From the NCBI GenBank assembly GCA_030610745.1, contig JAUWRC010000079.1, positions 1 to 7,085 on the forward strand: DNA of 7,085 bases, given 5' to 3'. Of this stretch, positions 1 to 5,723 are shown in pieces. The stretch comes from Clostridia bacterium (GTDB taxonomy: Bacteria; Aerophobota; Aerophobia; Aerophobales; AE-B3A). The position numbers and the translations under genes were made by a program. Numbering within the stretch: position 1 is the stretch's first letter; each line of letters opens with the position of its first letter. Below the pieces are notes generated by a model, which was given only the letters and a program-made list of their open reading frames with translations, was not told where the DNA came from and ran no database searches.

Positions 1-28
1 CCTGGTTTCTAGCTTCTAAAGAGCTCAA

Positions 29-52
29 AAAGTGGACAAAAATGTCCACTTT
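29..52 (-). terminator. perfect 10-bp inverted repeat, possible terminator for the minus-strand operon
   Basis: AAAGTGGACA and its exact reverse complement flank a 4-nt AAAA spacer. Read on the minus strand the hairpin ends in TTT and is followed by two more T, so it resembles a weak intrinsic terminator lying downstream of the operon. The stem is not especially GC-rich and the T-run is only five long. The same sequence could instead be the end of a mobile element or a dispersed palindrome; nothing adjacent decides between these. Confidence 0.4.
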
Positions 53-132
53 ATAAATTTGTCGGTCATCGTCTCCCGTGGTCTTGACATCTTTAGAAAG
101 TTCTCTATGATGAGAAAAACAAGCGAGACTAC

Positions 133-147
133 ACGCTATCCGCTATA
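133..147. repeat. short dispersed motif ACGCTATnnGCTATA, copy 1
   Basis: ACGCTATCCGCTATA here matches ACGCTATATGCTATA at 5694-5708 at 13 of 15 positions. Both copies sit in noncoding DNA next to other repeats, which suggests a dispersed intergenic element rather than chance. With only two copies visible this is a modest claim. Confidence 0.35.
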
Positions 148-220
148 GGCTAAAATAAGCATGAGGGCTAGAAATAAAAACTGAGAAGGTAAGAAAGTAC
201 CAGGTCAATCTGGCGCCGTG

Positions 221-457
221 TCAAATCATAAAAAAGAGAGCTCTGAAAAACTTCAATTTTGTCATTGCGAGCGGAGCGAAGCAATCTCCTTTGATATCCT
301 CAATGGTTCCGTTCAACAGAACATCAAGTCCTTCACTTAGCCATTCTTTTCCTGCAAGTTTACAGTCAAAACCTGCACCTCCACCAATCTGAAGGGAAAC
401 AAATGGTTCCTCGCCTCCCTGTTTCACATAATTAATAAATCGCTCTCTTGGGTTCAT
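221..457 (-). pseudogene. 3'-truncated UroD/methyltransferase-superfamily gene fused to a dispersed repeat
   Basis: The reading frame opens with MNPRERFINYVKQGG, the typical N-terminus of uroporphyrinogen-decarboxylase-like (MtaA/CmuA superfamily) proteins. It continues plausibly as such to about residue 55 (GTIEDI). It then changes into GDCFAPLAMTK, the translation of the dispersed repeat at 261-288, and stops at 78 residues, against about 330-380 for the family. No UroD-like sequence resumes in any frame between 1 and 220. It is the last member of the minus-strand operon, starting 7 nt after the stop of the glycosidase gene, with only a weak purine-rich stretch as ribosome site. The missing part contains the active-site barrel, so no function is expected. 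Family assignment rests on a short N-terminus and is moderately sure; the truncation is clear if that assignment holds. Confidence 0.6.
261..288. repeat. dispersed repeat of the 'GDCFAPLAMT' type
   Basis: The 28 nt starting GTCATTGCGAGCGGAGCG and ending GCAATCTC form a well-known kind of intergenic repeat with an ATTGC/GCAAT inverted pair. Read on the minus strand it yields the peptide DCFAPLAMT, which recurs in many short hypothetical proteins from repeat-rich bacterial genomes. It sits exactly where the truncated UroD-like gene loses its homology, so it marks the break point of that gene. Confidence 0.65.
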
Positions 458-464
458 TGTATTT

Positions 465-1721
465 CTATCTCTTTTTATTATATTTAGTTCTATTTAAAAA
501 AGGAAAGAACTTTACTTGTTTTTCTTTTAGCGCATGATAAGCATAGATATACATGCCAGCGGACCAGGCTTGTTTGGCCGCTCCCATGGTACGTCCAGAT
601 ATCCCATGAAGCCACTCATTGAATTCCCAGGGTTCTTTCCCTTGATAATTTGCTTTGGCCAGCTTTTTTAGGTTTTCCTCAGCTTCAGTAATATTCTCAT
701 TAGCTACTAAACTAGCCACGTAAAATCCACCAACAAAAGGCCAAATTCCACCGTTGTGATACTGATTGGGCTGGTTAAGATTGCCATTGCGATAGTACTC
801 GCGCCAATCTTTACTGCCGTTGGTAATAGGGGGATCAATTACTCGGATGGGATAGGGTAAATCCATACCACTGCTAAACATATGTCCCGTTATAGAGTCT
901 GCTTTTGTTTTATCTGGGATATTTAATAGGATAGCCAAACAGTTCCCCAAACCGTCGCAATAATCACCCCATTGGCGAAAATCAGCCCAGGGCAGATAAT
1001 AAGGTCGACTAATAGCCAAACCCTGGAATAGACGAAAATCTTTAGGGTCTACAGTGGTATTTTTCAAACTCTTTAACCCAGCTTCTACATCCTCGCTGAT
1101 CCATAAACGGAGGTTGATTAGTTTCCTGGTATTATCAGCGGTTTTAAAACACTCATTTCCCTCCTTCTGCAAGCCTAAATCGTTTAATATATGACCTGCG
1201 GCTCTCTGAGCACCAACGTATAAAGTGTTAGCATAAAGGGTATGATAACGATTGGCTAATAGATCGGCCCAGTCTTTGGCTTCATGAGCTTCCAACAAAC
1301 CGCATTCATTGTAATCCTGGTAGCGCAGCCAGAGGAGTGCTTTCTGAATTACTTGGGAATATTCTTTAATCAGGGAGCTGTCCTGGTAGGCCAGTTGATA
1401 AACCCGGCTGCCCATTAAAAACCATAAATTGTTATCAATAGACCCGGCACCCTTAAAGGAAAGTTCGTAGCGGGTATCCACATTAGTTGGAATACCACCT
1501 AAGTCTGATTGATTATGGGCAAGAGTTTTCAAAGAATTGTAAAAACATTCATGAAATTTGTCATTCTTAACCAGCTAAGCTCCTAAAAAGTTTATCATTG
1601 AATCTCTGGACCATACCTGAGGATATCCTTTCGTATAAGCGGAAGCTTTCATTCCTTTAGGATCAATACACAATTCTAAAACTTCCAAAGCCTTCTCATA
1701 AGCATCATCAATAATTGACAT
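465..1721 (-). pseudogene. amylo-alpha-1,6-glucosidase-like glycosidase, interrupted by in-frame TAG
   Basis: The true start is ATG at 1721-1719, preceded by AAGGAGA at good spacing and 17 nt after the upstream UroD-like stop. The frame is 418 codons long but codon 49 is TAG (1577-1575). Both sides belong to one protein: residues 33-48 include VWSRDS and NFLGA, and after the stop come LVKNDKF and LAHNQSDLGGIPTNVD without frameshift. Later motifs are EAKDWAD (about 147-153), NQYHNGGIWPFVGGFY and FNEWLHG (about 367-373), with aromatic-rich helices expected of an (alpha/alpha)6 barrel like glycogen-debranching C-terminal domains or GH100-like invertases. No signal peptide is visible, so the enzyme would be cytoplasmic. 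The only re-start upstream of the remaining frame is TTG at 1532, which lacks a ribosome site and would lose the RDS segment. A sequencing error, a nonsense mutation or TAG read-through are all possible. The gene's own terminal stop is also TAG. Confidence 0.75.
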
Positions 1722-1738
1722 GATTAATCTCCTTTTCT

Positions 1739-2815
1739 TTAAAGGTCATTTCGCCCCCCATAATTTCGATACTCCTTACAAGTTTCAAAATAAGCTTCTA
1801 CATTATGAAGAGGAACATTATGGGGAATGTCCCCTACGGTTTTGAGAAAATAGCCCGGGCAATTACCCGCTTGGAAAAAACATCTTAGGACATCGTTCTT
1901 TATCTGTTCCGGAGTTCCAAATGTGAGCAAACGAGTGTCCATGTTTCCCAGAATTACCTTACTATCCCCAAATTTCTTTACAAAAAAAGATAAATCCATT
2001 GACTCGTTTACTATGAACCCATCGGCTCCAACAGCAGCCAAATCATCAACTAGGGGAGTATAATCTCCATCTGAAATAAAAATAACCTTTAAATTTCTTT
2101 CCTTTATTGGCTTCCAGATCTCCTTATACCAAGGAAAGATATTTTCTCTATACCATTGTGGTGGGAAAAATAGACCTCTGGCTATAGCAATATCATCGTG
2201 GCAGGCAATTACTCTCATGTCTGAGTTTACCCAGGCCTTTACATTCTCAATAGAGATTTCAGCAAATTTCTTTAAGATTTTTTTAAACTGATTGGGTTTG
2301 GTTAAGGCAGCAACTGAGAATAGTTCATAACCAAATACCATAATAGGAAATTGGAATAAGGTAGTGTAATATAATCCTGTGACTAAAGTTGAATTTCCCA
2401 TTAATCTCTGATCTTTTTTTGCAGCTTGAATTTGAGAAAGATTATGTTCCTCAGTTACGATTTCTATCTTCTCCTTATTAATCAATGGGTCATAATTAAG
2501 GACATCTTTCATATTGGAAAAGTATGGTTTTCTCCATATACTACCTGCCAGGCCCCATTGGGTGTAGAAGAAAGAACCATTTTTGCTTTGTTTAGCGCTT
2601 TCACCTTCGTTAAATTTAACAGCTCTTCTCGGAATTCCCCATATCCAATCAATATCTAATTTCTTGTAAGTATCAACATAGGCTTGAATGGGATTCTTAT
2701 AAGGGTCGAGACCAAGGAGTTTGTGCATATACTCTGGGTGGTCAATGGTCTCTTGTTGAGGAATTTTATCGGTTTTTTCAAGGTTTATTGCTTTTATTGC
2801 TCTTTCAAAACTCAT
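1739..2815 (-). CDS. UroD/MtaA-superfamily protein, probable TIM-barrel methyltransferase-like enzyme
   Basis: The 358-residue protein starts MSFERAIKAINLEKTDKIP, the hallmark opening of uroporphyrinogen-decarboxylase-superfamily proteins (heme UroD, and the corrinoid methyltransferases MtaA, MtbA and CmuA). Other family-type stretches are ACHDDIA (about 204-210), ISDGDYTPLVDDLAAVGADG (247-266), GNMDT (291-295) and DIPHNVPLHNVEAYFE near the C-terminus. True heme-pathway UroD is unlikely: there are no heme genes around it and the N-terminus differs. The H-x-C zinc-ligand motif of MtaA/MtbA is not apparent; where it is expected, ISDGD is found, so zinc-dependent methyl transfer to coenzyme M-like thiols is doubtful. 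The start has a strong site, AAGGAAGT, and lies 10 nt after the stop of the glycosidase-like gene. TAA stop. Operon context suggests a role in carbohydrate catabolism, but substrate and reaction are unknown. Family is sure, function is not. Confidence 0.85.
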   Translation of the reverse strand: MSFERAIKAINLEKTDKIPQQETIDHPEYMHKLLGLDPYKNPIQAYVDTYKKLDIDWIWGIPRRAVKFNEGESAKQSKNGSFFYTQWGLAGSIWRKPYFSNMKDVLNYDPLINKEKIEIVTEEHNLSQIQAAKKDQRLMGNSTLVTGLYYTTLFQFPIMVFGYELFSVAALTKPNQFKKILKKFAEISIENVKAWVNSDMRVIACHDDIAIARGLFFPPQWYRENIFPWYKEIWKPIKERNLKVIFISDGDYTPLVDDLAAVGADGFIVNESMDLSFFVKKFGDSKVILGNMDTRLLTFGTPEQIKNDVLRCFFQAGNCPGYFLKTVGDIPHNVPLHNVEAYFETCKEYRNYGGRNDL

Positions 2816-2825
2816 TCTTACTTCC

Positions 2826-5096
2826 TTAATCCCAGGTTATCTGAATAGAAATGCTTCTCTGGCCATGATTGTATCCAAGAGAAAATGTATTTGGCACAAT
2901 GTGCTTCTCTTCCCAAAGAAGGAGGTTTTCGTTGGCTGCGTCCCAAATAGAAATCTTTTTTCCTTTTGAGGGAGGGCCGAGGATAGCAATCGTTCCTTTC
3001 GAATTTGCAGGTCCTTCTGCTTGAAGAAAAAGAGCCTTTGGCTCTTTTTGAATTTTTGAAACAAGAGAAGAGCAATAAAGAATTTCTGGTGGCTCGGGAA
3101 GTGTACTTAATTTGTATAGGAGCGCCCATTTCTTAGGAGCTACTTCTTTTTCTAAAATAATGGGAAGACGATGATTTAAAAGGTCAACAAACGGGCCACC
3201 TGTAATTTTCGTAGACTTTCCCCTGGCATAGGCCAGTCGATAAGGGCCTCTTTTCAAATCAAGATATTCTTTTTCCTCAAAAGGAATTCCAGCACGCTGG
3301 GCTGCATACTGGATTATATGGCCTACGATTTCAGGGCCTCTGTCTGTATATGCAAAGAACCGCGGAGGAACTCCAACGAAAAGAACACTCCCTTTTCCAC
3401 AAGTCTTTTCGAAAACAACAGGCTTGCCCTTTTTTGATTGAAAAATGCAATCAGCTTTGATTTTATCATATTGAATAATGTGAATGGGAGTGACTGGATT
3501 GAAAACTGGATTTTTAAGGCTGTCCAGGGAAATATCAACCTCTTTTCCCAAATTTTGTATAAGGGGATGATCATCGACAAGTCCATAAAGTATGGAACTC
3601 TCAAGAGGTTCAAAAGAACAGTTCCCGATCATCCCCAGTTTGTGTAATAACTCATTTTGAGGGGCCAAGTAGCCGTCTTTTCGCCACCAGGAGGCGGGCA
3701 TATCGTGAAAATCAGAGGACCCGAAATAGACAAGAGTACCACCTTTTTTTACCCAGCGGATAAGGCAGTTCTGGTATTCTTTTTTTGGAGGGGTACCTAA
3801 TTCGTAAGAGATAAGGATAATATTCATCGACTCAAGATATCCTTCATCAATGATTCGTTCCAGGGGAAAAACCTCAGGAAAGATGCCTCTCTCGAGAAGA
3901 GGAAAAGCAATATTATAGAACCCATCAAGACGAGGAACTCCTGGTTCTGCCCGCTCCCACATGATACTGTCTGCAATTGGAAGGCCTATAGGTTGTTGAG
4001 TTTTTATTGGATAGCGAGATATATCTTTACATACTCTCATAGCCGTAGAGAAAAGAGTAACGTATTCATGGGGAGCTTTTTCTCCACCGCGTGTATGGGG
4101 GAGGAGGAGTCGTTCCGGCCAGGCAACAATAAAATGGCTTCCTCCTACCATGAGGGCGGCGAGAAGGTCCTGTTCAAACCATTTTCTGTAGTGGGTCCAT
4201 TCGTATTTGGGATCATCTGACTTTGGGTCAAGTAAATGATAGAGCCGTTTACCACTTTTGCGCACCAGATTGGTGAAATAACTTCGTTCAACATATGCGT
4301 GAAAAAAAGGCTCAATTCTCGGATGACCTGCATAGAGCACAGGAGCTTTGATTGTGTCGCTCCACACCTCACCAAGGATGGCATCGAGCCAGGGAATCCG
4401 AATCATTTCGCCGATAGGAGATGTGATTCCTGCTTCGGTTGACCGGAGTTGAAAACCCTCAGCATAATTTATTGGGCTGTGGGGATTACAAATACATTCT
4501 GCCTTTGGATCGATGGTTTTTATATATTGAAAAATCACCTGGATCAACCGGGAATAAAGGAAAGATTTGAGCTGTTCTGCTTTGTATCGTGCATCAAAGC
4601 TTGAGCATGGGTCCCCCCAGGGTTCATTATAAAAATGCTGCCATTCTTGTTTAAAAGCCTTGCTGTAACCTGCCCTGTGCCAGAATTCAGGCTCGTCGAA
4701 CTCAATGCCTGCCACACCAAGGTCAAAATACTCTTTTACCTGCTTCTTGAGATAGGAAGTCCATCCTTTTGTAGGAACCATATAATATGCAAGAAGCTTA
4801 AAAACAGAGCTCATAACAAGATAGTTACCAATGGGTACCTTTGTCCATGTTTGGGAACTACCCTCCCATGCGCAGTCAGGATGCTGTGAGCTTTGAACTT
4901 CATTGAAGTGTTCAGAGCCGTCCCAATCACCTGTGCAATACTCAAGGTCATGGCCTGTGGAAATACCACAGAGAATTCTCTCATAGCCTCCCTCTCGCCA
5001 TCCTTGAATATAGATTTTATTTCGGACGCTGACAAAATCAACTCTTAAGTCAATGGCAGGGTGATAGGGCTGTCCTGTAAAAAATCCTACTGACAT
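2826..5096 (-). CDS. multidomain glycoside-hydrolase-like protein (TIM barrel plus GATase-like domain)
   Basis: First gene of the operon, 756 residues, ATG preceded by AAGGAG at 7-nt spacing. Residues 1 to about 390 look like a (beta/alpha)8 hydrolase. GVAGIEFDEPEFW (128-139) ends a beta strand with candidate acids E132, D134 and E135, and LGEVWSDT (241-248) offers E243, a spacing reminiscent of clan GH-A two-glutamate enzymes such as GH42. Residues about 400-600 resemble the flavodoxin/GATase-like middle domain of beta-galactosidases (MNIILISYELGTPP, WVKKGGTLVYFG, GKGSVLFVGVPPRFF). The C-terminal 120 residues look like a beta-sandwich. No signal peptide or membrane segment is evident, so it probably acts in the cytoplasm on imported oligosaccharide. 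I cannot assign a CAZy family or substrate, and catalytic residues are inferred from position only. TAA stop, no sign of damage. Confidence 0.8.
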   Translation of the reverse strand: MSVGFFTGQPYHPAIDLRVDFVSVRNKIYIQGWREGGYERILCGISTGHDLEYCTGDWDGSEHFNEVQSSQHPDCAWEGSSQTWTKVPIGNYLVMSSVFKLLAYYMVPTKGWTSYLKKQVKEYFDLGVAGIEFDEPEFWHRAGYSKAFKQEWQHFYNEPWGDPCSSFDARYKAEQLKSFLYSRLIQVIFQYIKTIDPKAECICNPHSPINYAEGFQLRSTEAGITSPIGEMIRIPWLDAILGEVWSDTIKAPVLYAGHPRIEPFFHAYVERSYFTNLVRKSGKRLYHLLDPKSDDPKYEWTHYRKWFEQDLLAALMVGGSHFIVAWPERLLLPHTRGGEKAPHEYVTLFSTAMRVCKDISRYPIKTQQPIGLPIADSIMWERAEPGVPRLDGFYNIAFPLLERGIFPEVFPLERIIDEGYLESMNIILISYELGTPPKKEYQNCLIRWVKKGGTLVYFGSSDFHDMPASWWRKDGYLAPQNELLHKLGMIGNCSFEPLESSILYGLVDDHPLIQNLGKEVDISLDSLKNPVFNPVTPIHIIQYDKIKADCIFQSKKGKPVVFEKTCGKGSVLFVGVPPRFFAYTDRGPEIVGHIIQYAAQRAGIPFEEKEYLDLKRGPYRLAYARGKSTKITGGPFVDLLNHRLPIILEKEVAPKKWALLYKLSTLPEPPEILYCSSLVSKIQKEPKALFLQAEGPANSKGTIAILGPPSKGKKISIWDAANENLLLWEEKHIVPNTFSLGYNHGQRSISIQITWD

Positions 5097-5134
5097 AGAC
5101 GAACTCCTTCAGGTAGCTTTCCTTTGAGGTTTAG

Positions 5135-5160
5135 ATTCTATGTTTATGCAAACGTTAGAC
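5135..5160 (-). promoter_or_regulatory. candidate LacI-family operator and -10 box for the glycosidase operon
   Basis: On the minus strand GTCTAACGTTTGCA (5160-5147) resembles LacI/CcpA-family operators (consensus near TGNAANCGNTTNCA): the half CGTTTGCA is perfect, the other half is imperfect around a palindromic AACGTT core. Six nucleotides downstream is TAGAAT (5140-5135), a five-of-six match to a -10 box, which would place transcription start about 30 nt before the ATG. The operator would lie in the -35/-10 spacer, a classic repression position. There is no good -35 element, and no regulator gene is in the window, so this is tentative. Confidence 0.35.
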
Positions 5161-5307
5161 TATTCTAGAAAAAAATAAAGCTTCTAGTGAGCTTCTTCTT
5201 ATTCCCACAAGCTAGAGTTGGTAAGTATTCACTAAAGCACGGGGTTCACTGAGTATTTACATCATAAAAGATTCTTCAAAAGTGTCAAGGTCAATTTTTG
5301 AAAAAAT

Positions 5308-5323
5308 TTTATGCATACGTTAG
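5308..5323. repeat. 16-nt near-copy of the operator-like sequence, overlapping the tRNA-Lys 5' end
   Basis: TTTATGCATACGTTAG here and TTTATGCAAACGTTAG at 5143-5158 differ at one of 16 positions and have the same orientation, 165 nt apart. The copy covers the whole expected 5' acceptor strand of tRNA-Lys and its first unpaired bases. It may be an operator, a recombination footprint or coincidence helped by the tRNA's own CGTTAG. Confidence 0.55.
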
Positions 5324-5389
5324 CTCAGCAGGTAGAGCATCGGCCTTTTAAGCCGAGGGTCGCAGGTTCGACTCCTGTACGGCTCACCA
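5314..5389 (+). tRNA. tRNA-Lys(TTT), acceptor stem defective on the 5' side
   Basis: A 76-nt gene with anticodon TTT (5347-5349) in loop CTTTTAA on a perfect TCGGC/GCCGA stem. The D-arm is normal (GCTC/GAGC), the T-arm is GCAGG-TTCGACT-CCTGT, and CCA is encoded. The 3' acceptor strand ACGGCTC would pair with GAGCCGT, but the sequence has CATACGT, so pairs 1, 3 and 4 are mismatched (C-C, T-C, A-G). Everything from position 5 on is normal. Either the gene is a damaged or chimeric copy, or the transcript needs repair. A functional lysine tRNA may lie elsewhere. It is first of three tightly packed tRNA genes; no convincing promoter was found upstream. Confidence 0.85.
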
Positions 5390-5390
5390 G

Positions 5391-5465
5391 GTCCCCATAG
5401 TCTAACGGACAGGACACTGGGTTTTCATTCCAGCGATGGGGGTTCGACTCCCCCTGGGGGCACCA
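5391..5465 (+). tRNA. tRNA-Glu(TTC)
   Basis: A 75-nt gene beginning one base after the tRNA-Lys CCA. Acceptor strands GTCCCCA and TGGGGGC pair fully with one wobble. The anticodon stem CTGGG/TCCAG carries loop TTTTCAT with anticodon TTC at 5424-5426. The T-arm is five G-C pairs around TTCGACT and CCA is encoded. It is probably processed from one transcript with its neighbours. Confidence 0.96.
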
Positions 5466-5466
5466 T

Positions 5467-5541
5467 GCGGGGTTAGCTCAGCGGAAGAGCGCTTGCCTTA
5501 CAAGCAAGAGGTCGTTGGTTCGAACCCAGCACCCCGCACCA
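5467..5541 (+). tRNA. tRNA-Val(TAC)
   Basis: A 75-nt gene one base after tRNA-Glu. Acceptor strands GCGGGGT and ACCCCGC pair perfectly. The anticodon stem CTTGC/GCAAG encloses CTTACAA, anticodon TAC. The T-arm is GTTGG-TTCGAAC-CCAGC and CCA is encoded. It is the last tRNA of the cluster, followed directly by repeat DNA. Confidence 0.96.
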
Positions 5542-5545
5542 AAAA

Positions 5546-5577
5546 TCGTCGCTCGTCGCTCGTTGCTCGTATCTCGT
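5546..5577. repeat. degenerate 7-nt tandem repeat TCGTCGC
   Basis: Four and a half units in a row: TCGTCGC, TCGTCGC, TCGTTGC, TCGTATC and TCGT. The array begins 4 nt after the tRNA-Val CCA and is not coding. It may be a slippage-prone dispersed element; no function is apparent. Confidence 0.7.
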
Positions 5578-5597
5578 AAAGAGAAGAAAGTAATCTT

Positions 5598-5632
5598 CCC
5601 CTCACCTTAATCCTCTCCCCCTAAGGGAGAGG
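5598..5632. repeat. dispersed hairpin repeat of the 'CCTCTCCC-GGGAGAGG' type
   Basis: A CCCCTCACCTTAATC leader is followed by CCTCTCCC (5612-5619), a 5-nt loop and GGGAGAGG (5625-5632). This form is a common bacterial intergenic repeat, often mistranslated as LTLILSP-like peptides. No T-run follows, so it is not an intrinsic terminator, though it could slow polymerase or protect the 3' end of the tRNA transcript. Confidence 0.65.
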
Positions 5633-5647
5633 AAACGAAGAGATATA

Positions 5648-5679
5648 GGCAATCTCTCCCCCCTGGGGGAGAGATTGCC
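5648..5679. repeat. perfect 15-bp palindrome, 2-nt centre
   Basis: GGCAATCTCTCCCCC and GGGGGAGAGATTGCC are exact reverse complements separated by CT, giving a very stable hairpin (loop CCTG when folded). There is no T-run on either side, which argues against a simple terminator. The arm shares GCAATCTC with the repeat at 261-288, hinting at a related repeat family. It lies in the mosaic between the tRNA cluster and the zinc-ribbon gene. Confidence 0.75.
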
Positions 5680-5693
5680 ACGCTTGCTACTAT

Positions 5694-5708
5694 ACGCTAT
5701 ATGCTATA
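5694..5708. repeat. short dispersed motif ACGCTATnnGCTATA, copy 2
   Basis: Second copy of the motif at 133-147, within a TATA-rich stretch (TATACGCTATATGC) just before the ribosome site of the next gene. The stretch might also serve as part of a promoter for that gene, but no matching -35 box is seen. Confidence 0.35.
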
Positions 5709-5723
5709 TAAAGAGGAGAATCT

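Noticed and set aside
84..111. Promoter-like TTGACA - 16 nt - TATGAT on the plus strand
   Set aside because: The match is good, but no plus-strand gene follows; the nearest genes run the other way. It may be chance or a relic of a mobile element, so it is not annotated.
1533..1574. Translation re-start at TTG 1532 making a functional 355-residue enzyme
   Set aside because: No Shine-Dalgarno-like sequence precedes the TTG, and the protein would lack the N-terminal WSRDS segment that looks conserved; it is treated as one broken gene.
2426..2659. 77-residue plus-strand frame antisense to the UroD-like gene
   Set aside because: No ribosome site or family resemblance; the opposite strand is a clear family member.
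2818..3129. 103-residue minus-strand frame overlapping the glycosidase-like gene
   Set aside because: It lies inside the 756-residue gene in another frame, is low-complexity Lys/Arg/Ser-rich, and has no recognisable domain.
5546..5577. CRISPR array
   Set aside because: Units are 7 nt and directly adjacent without spacers, so it is a simple tandem repeat.
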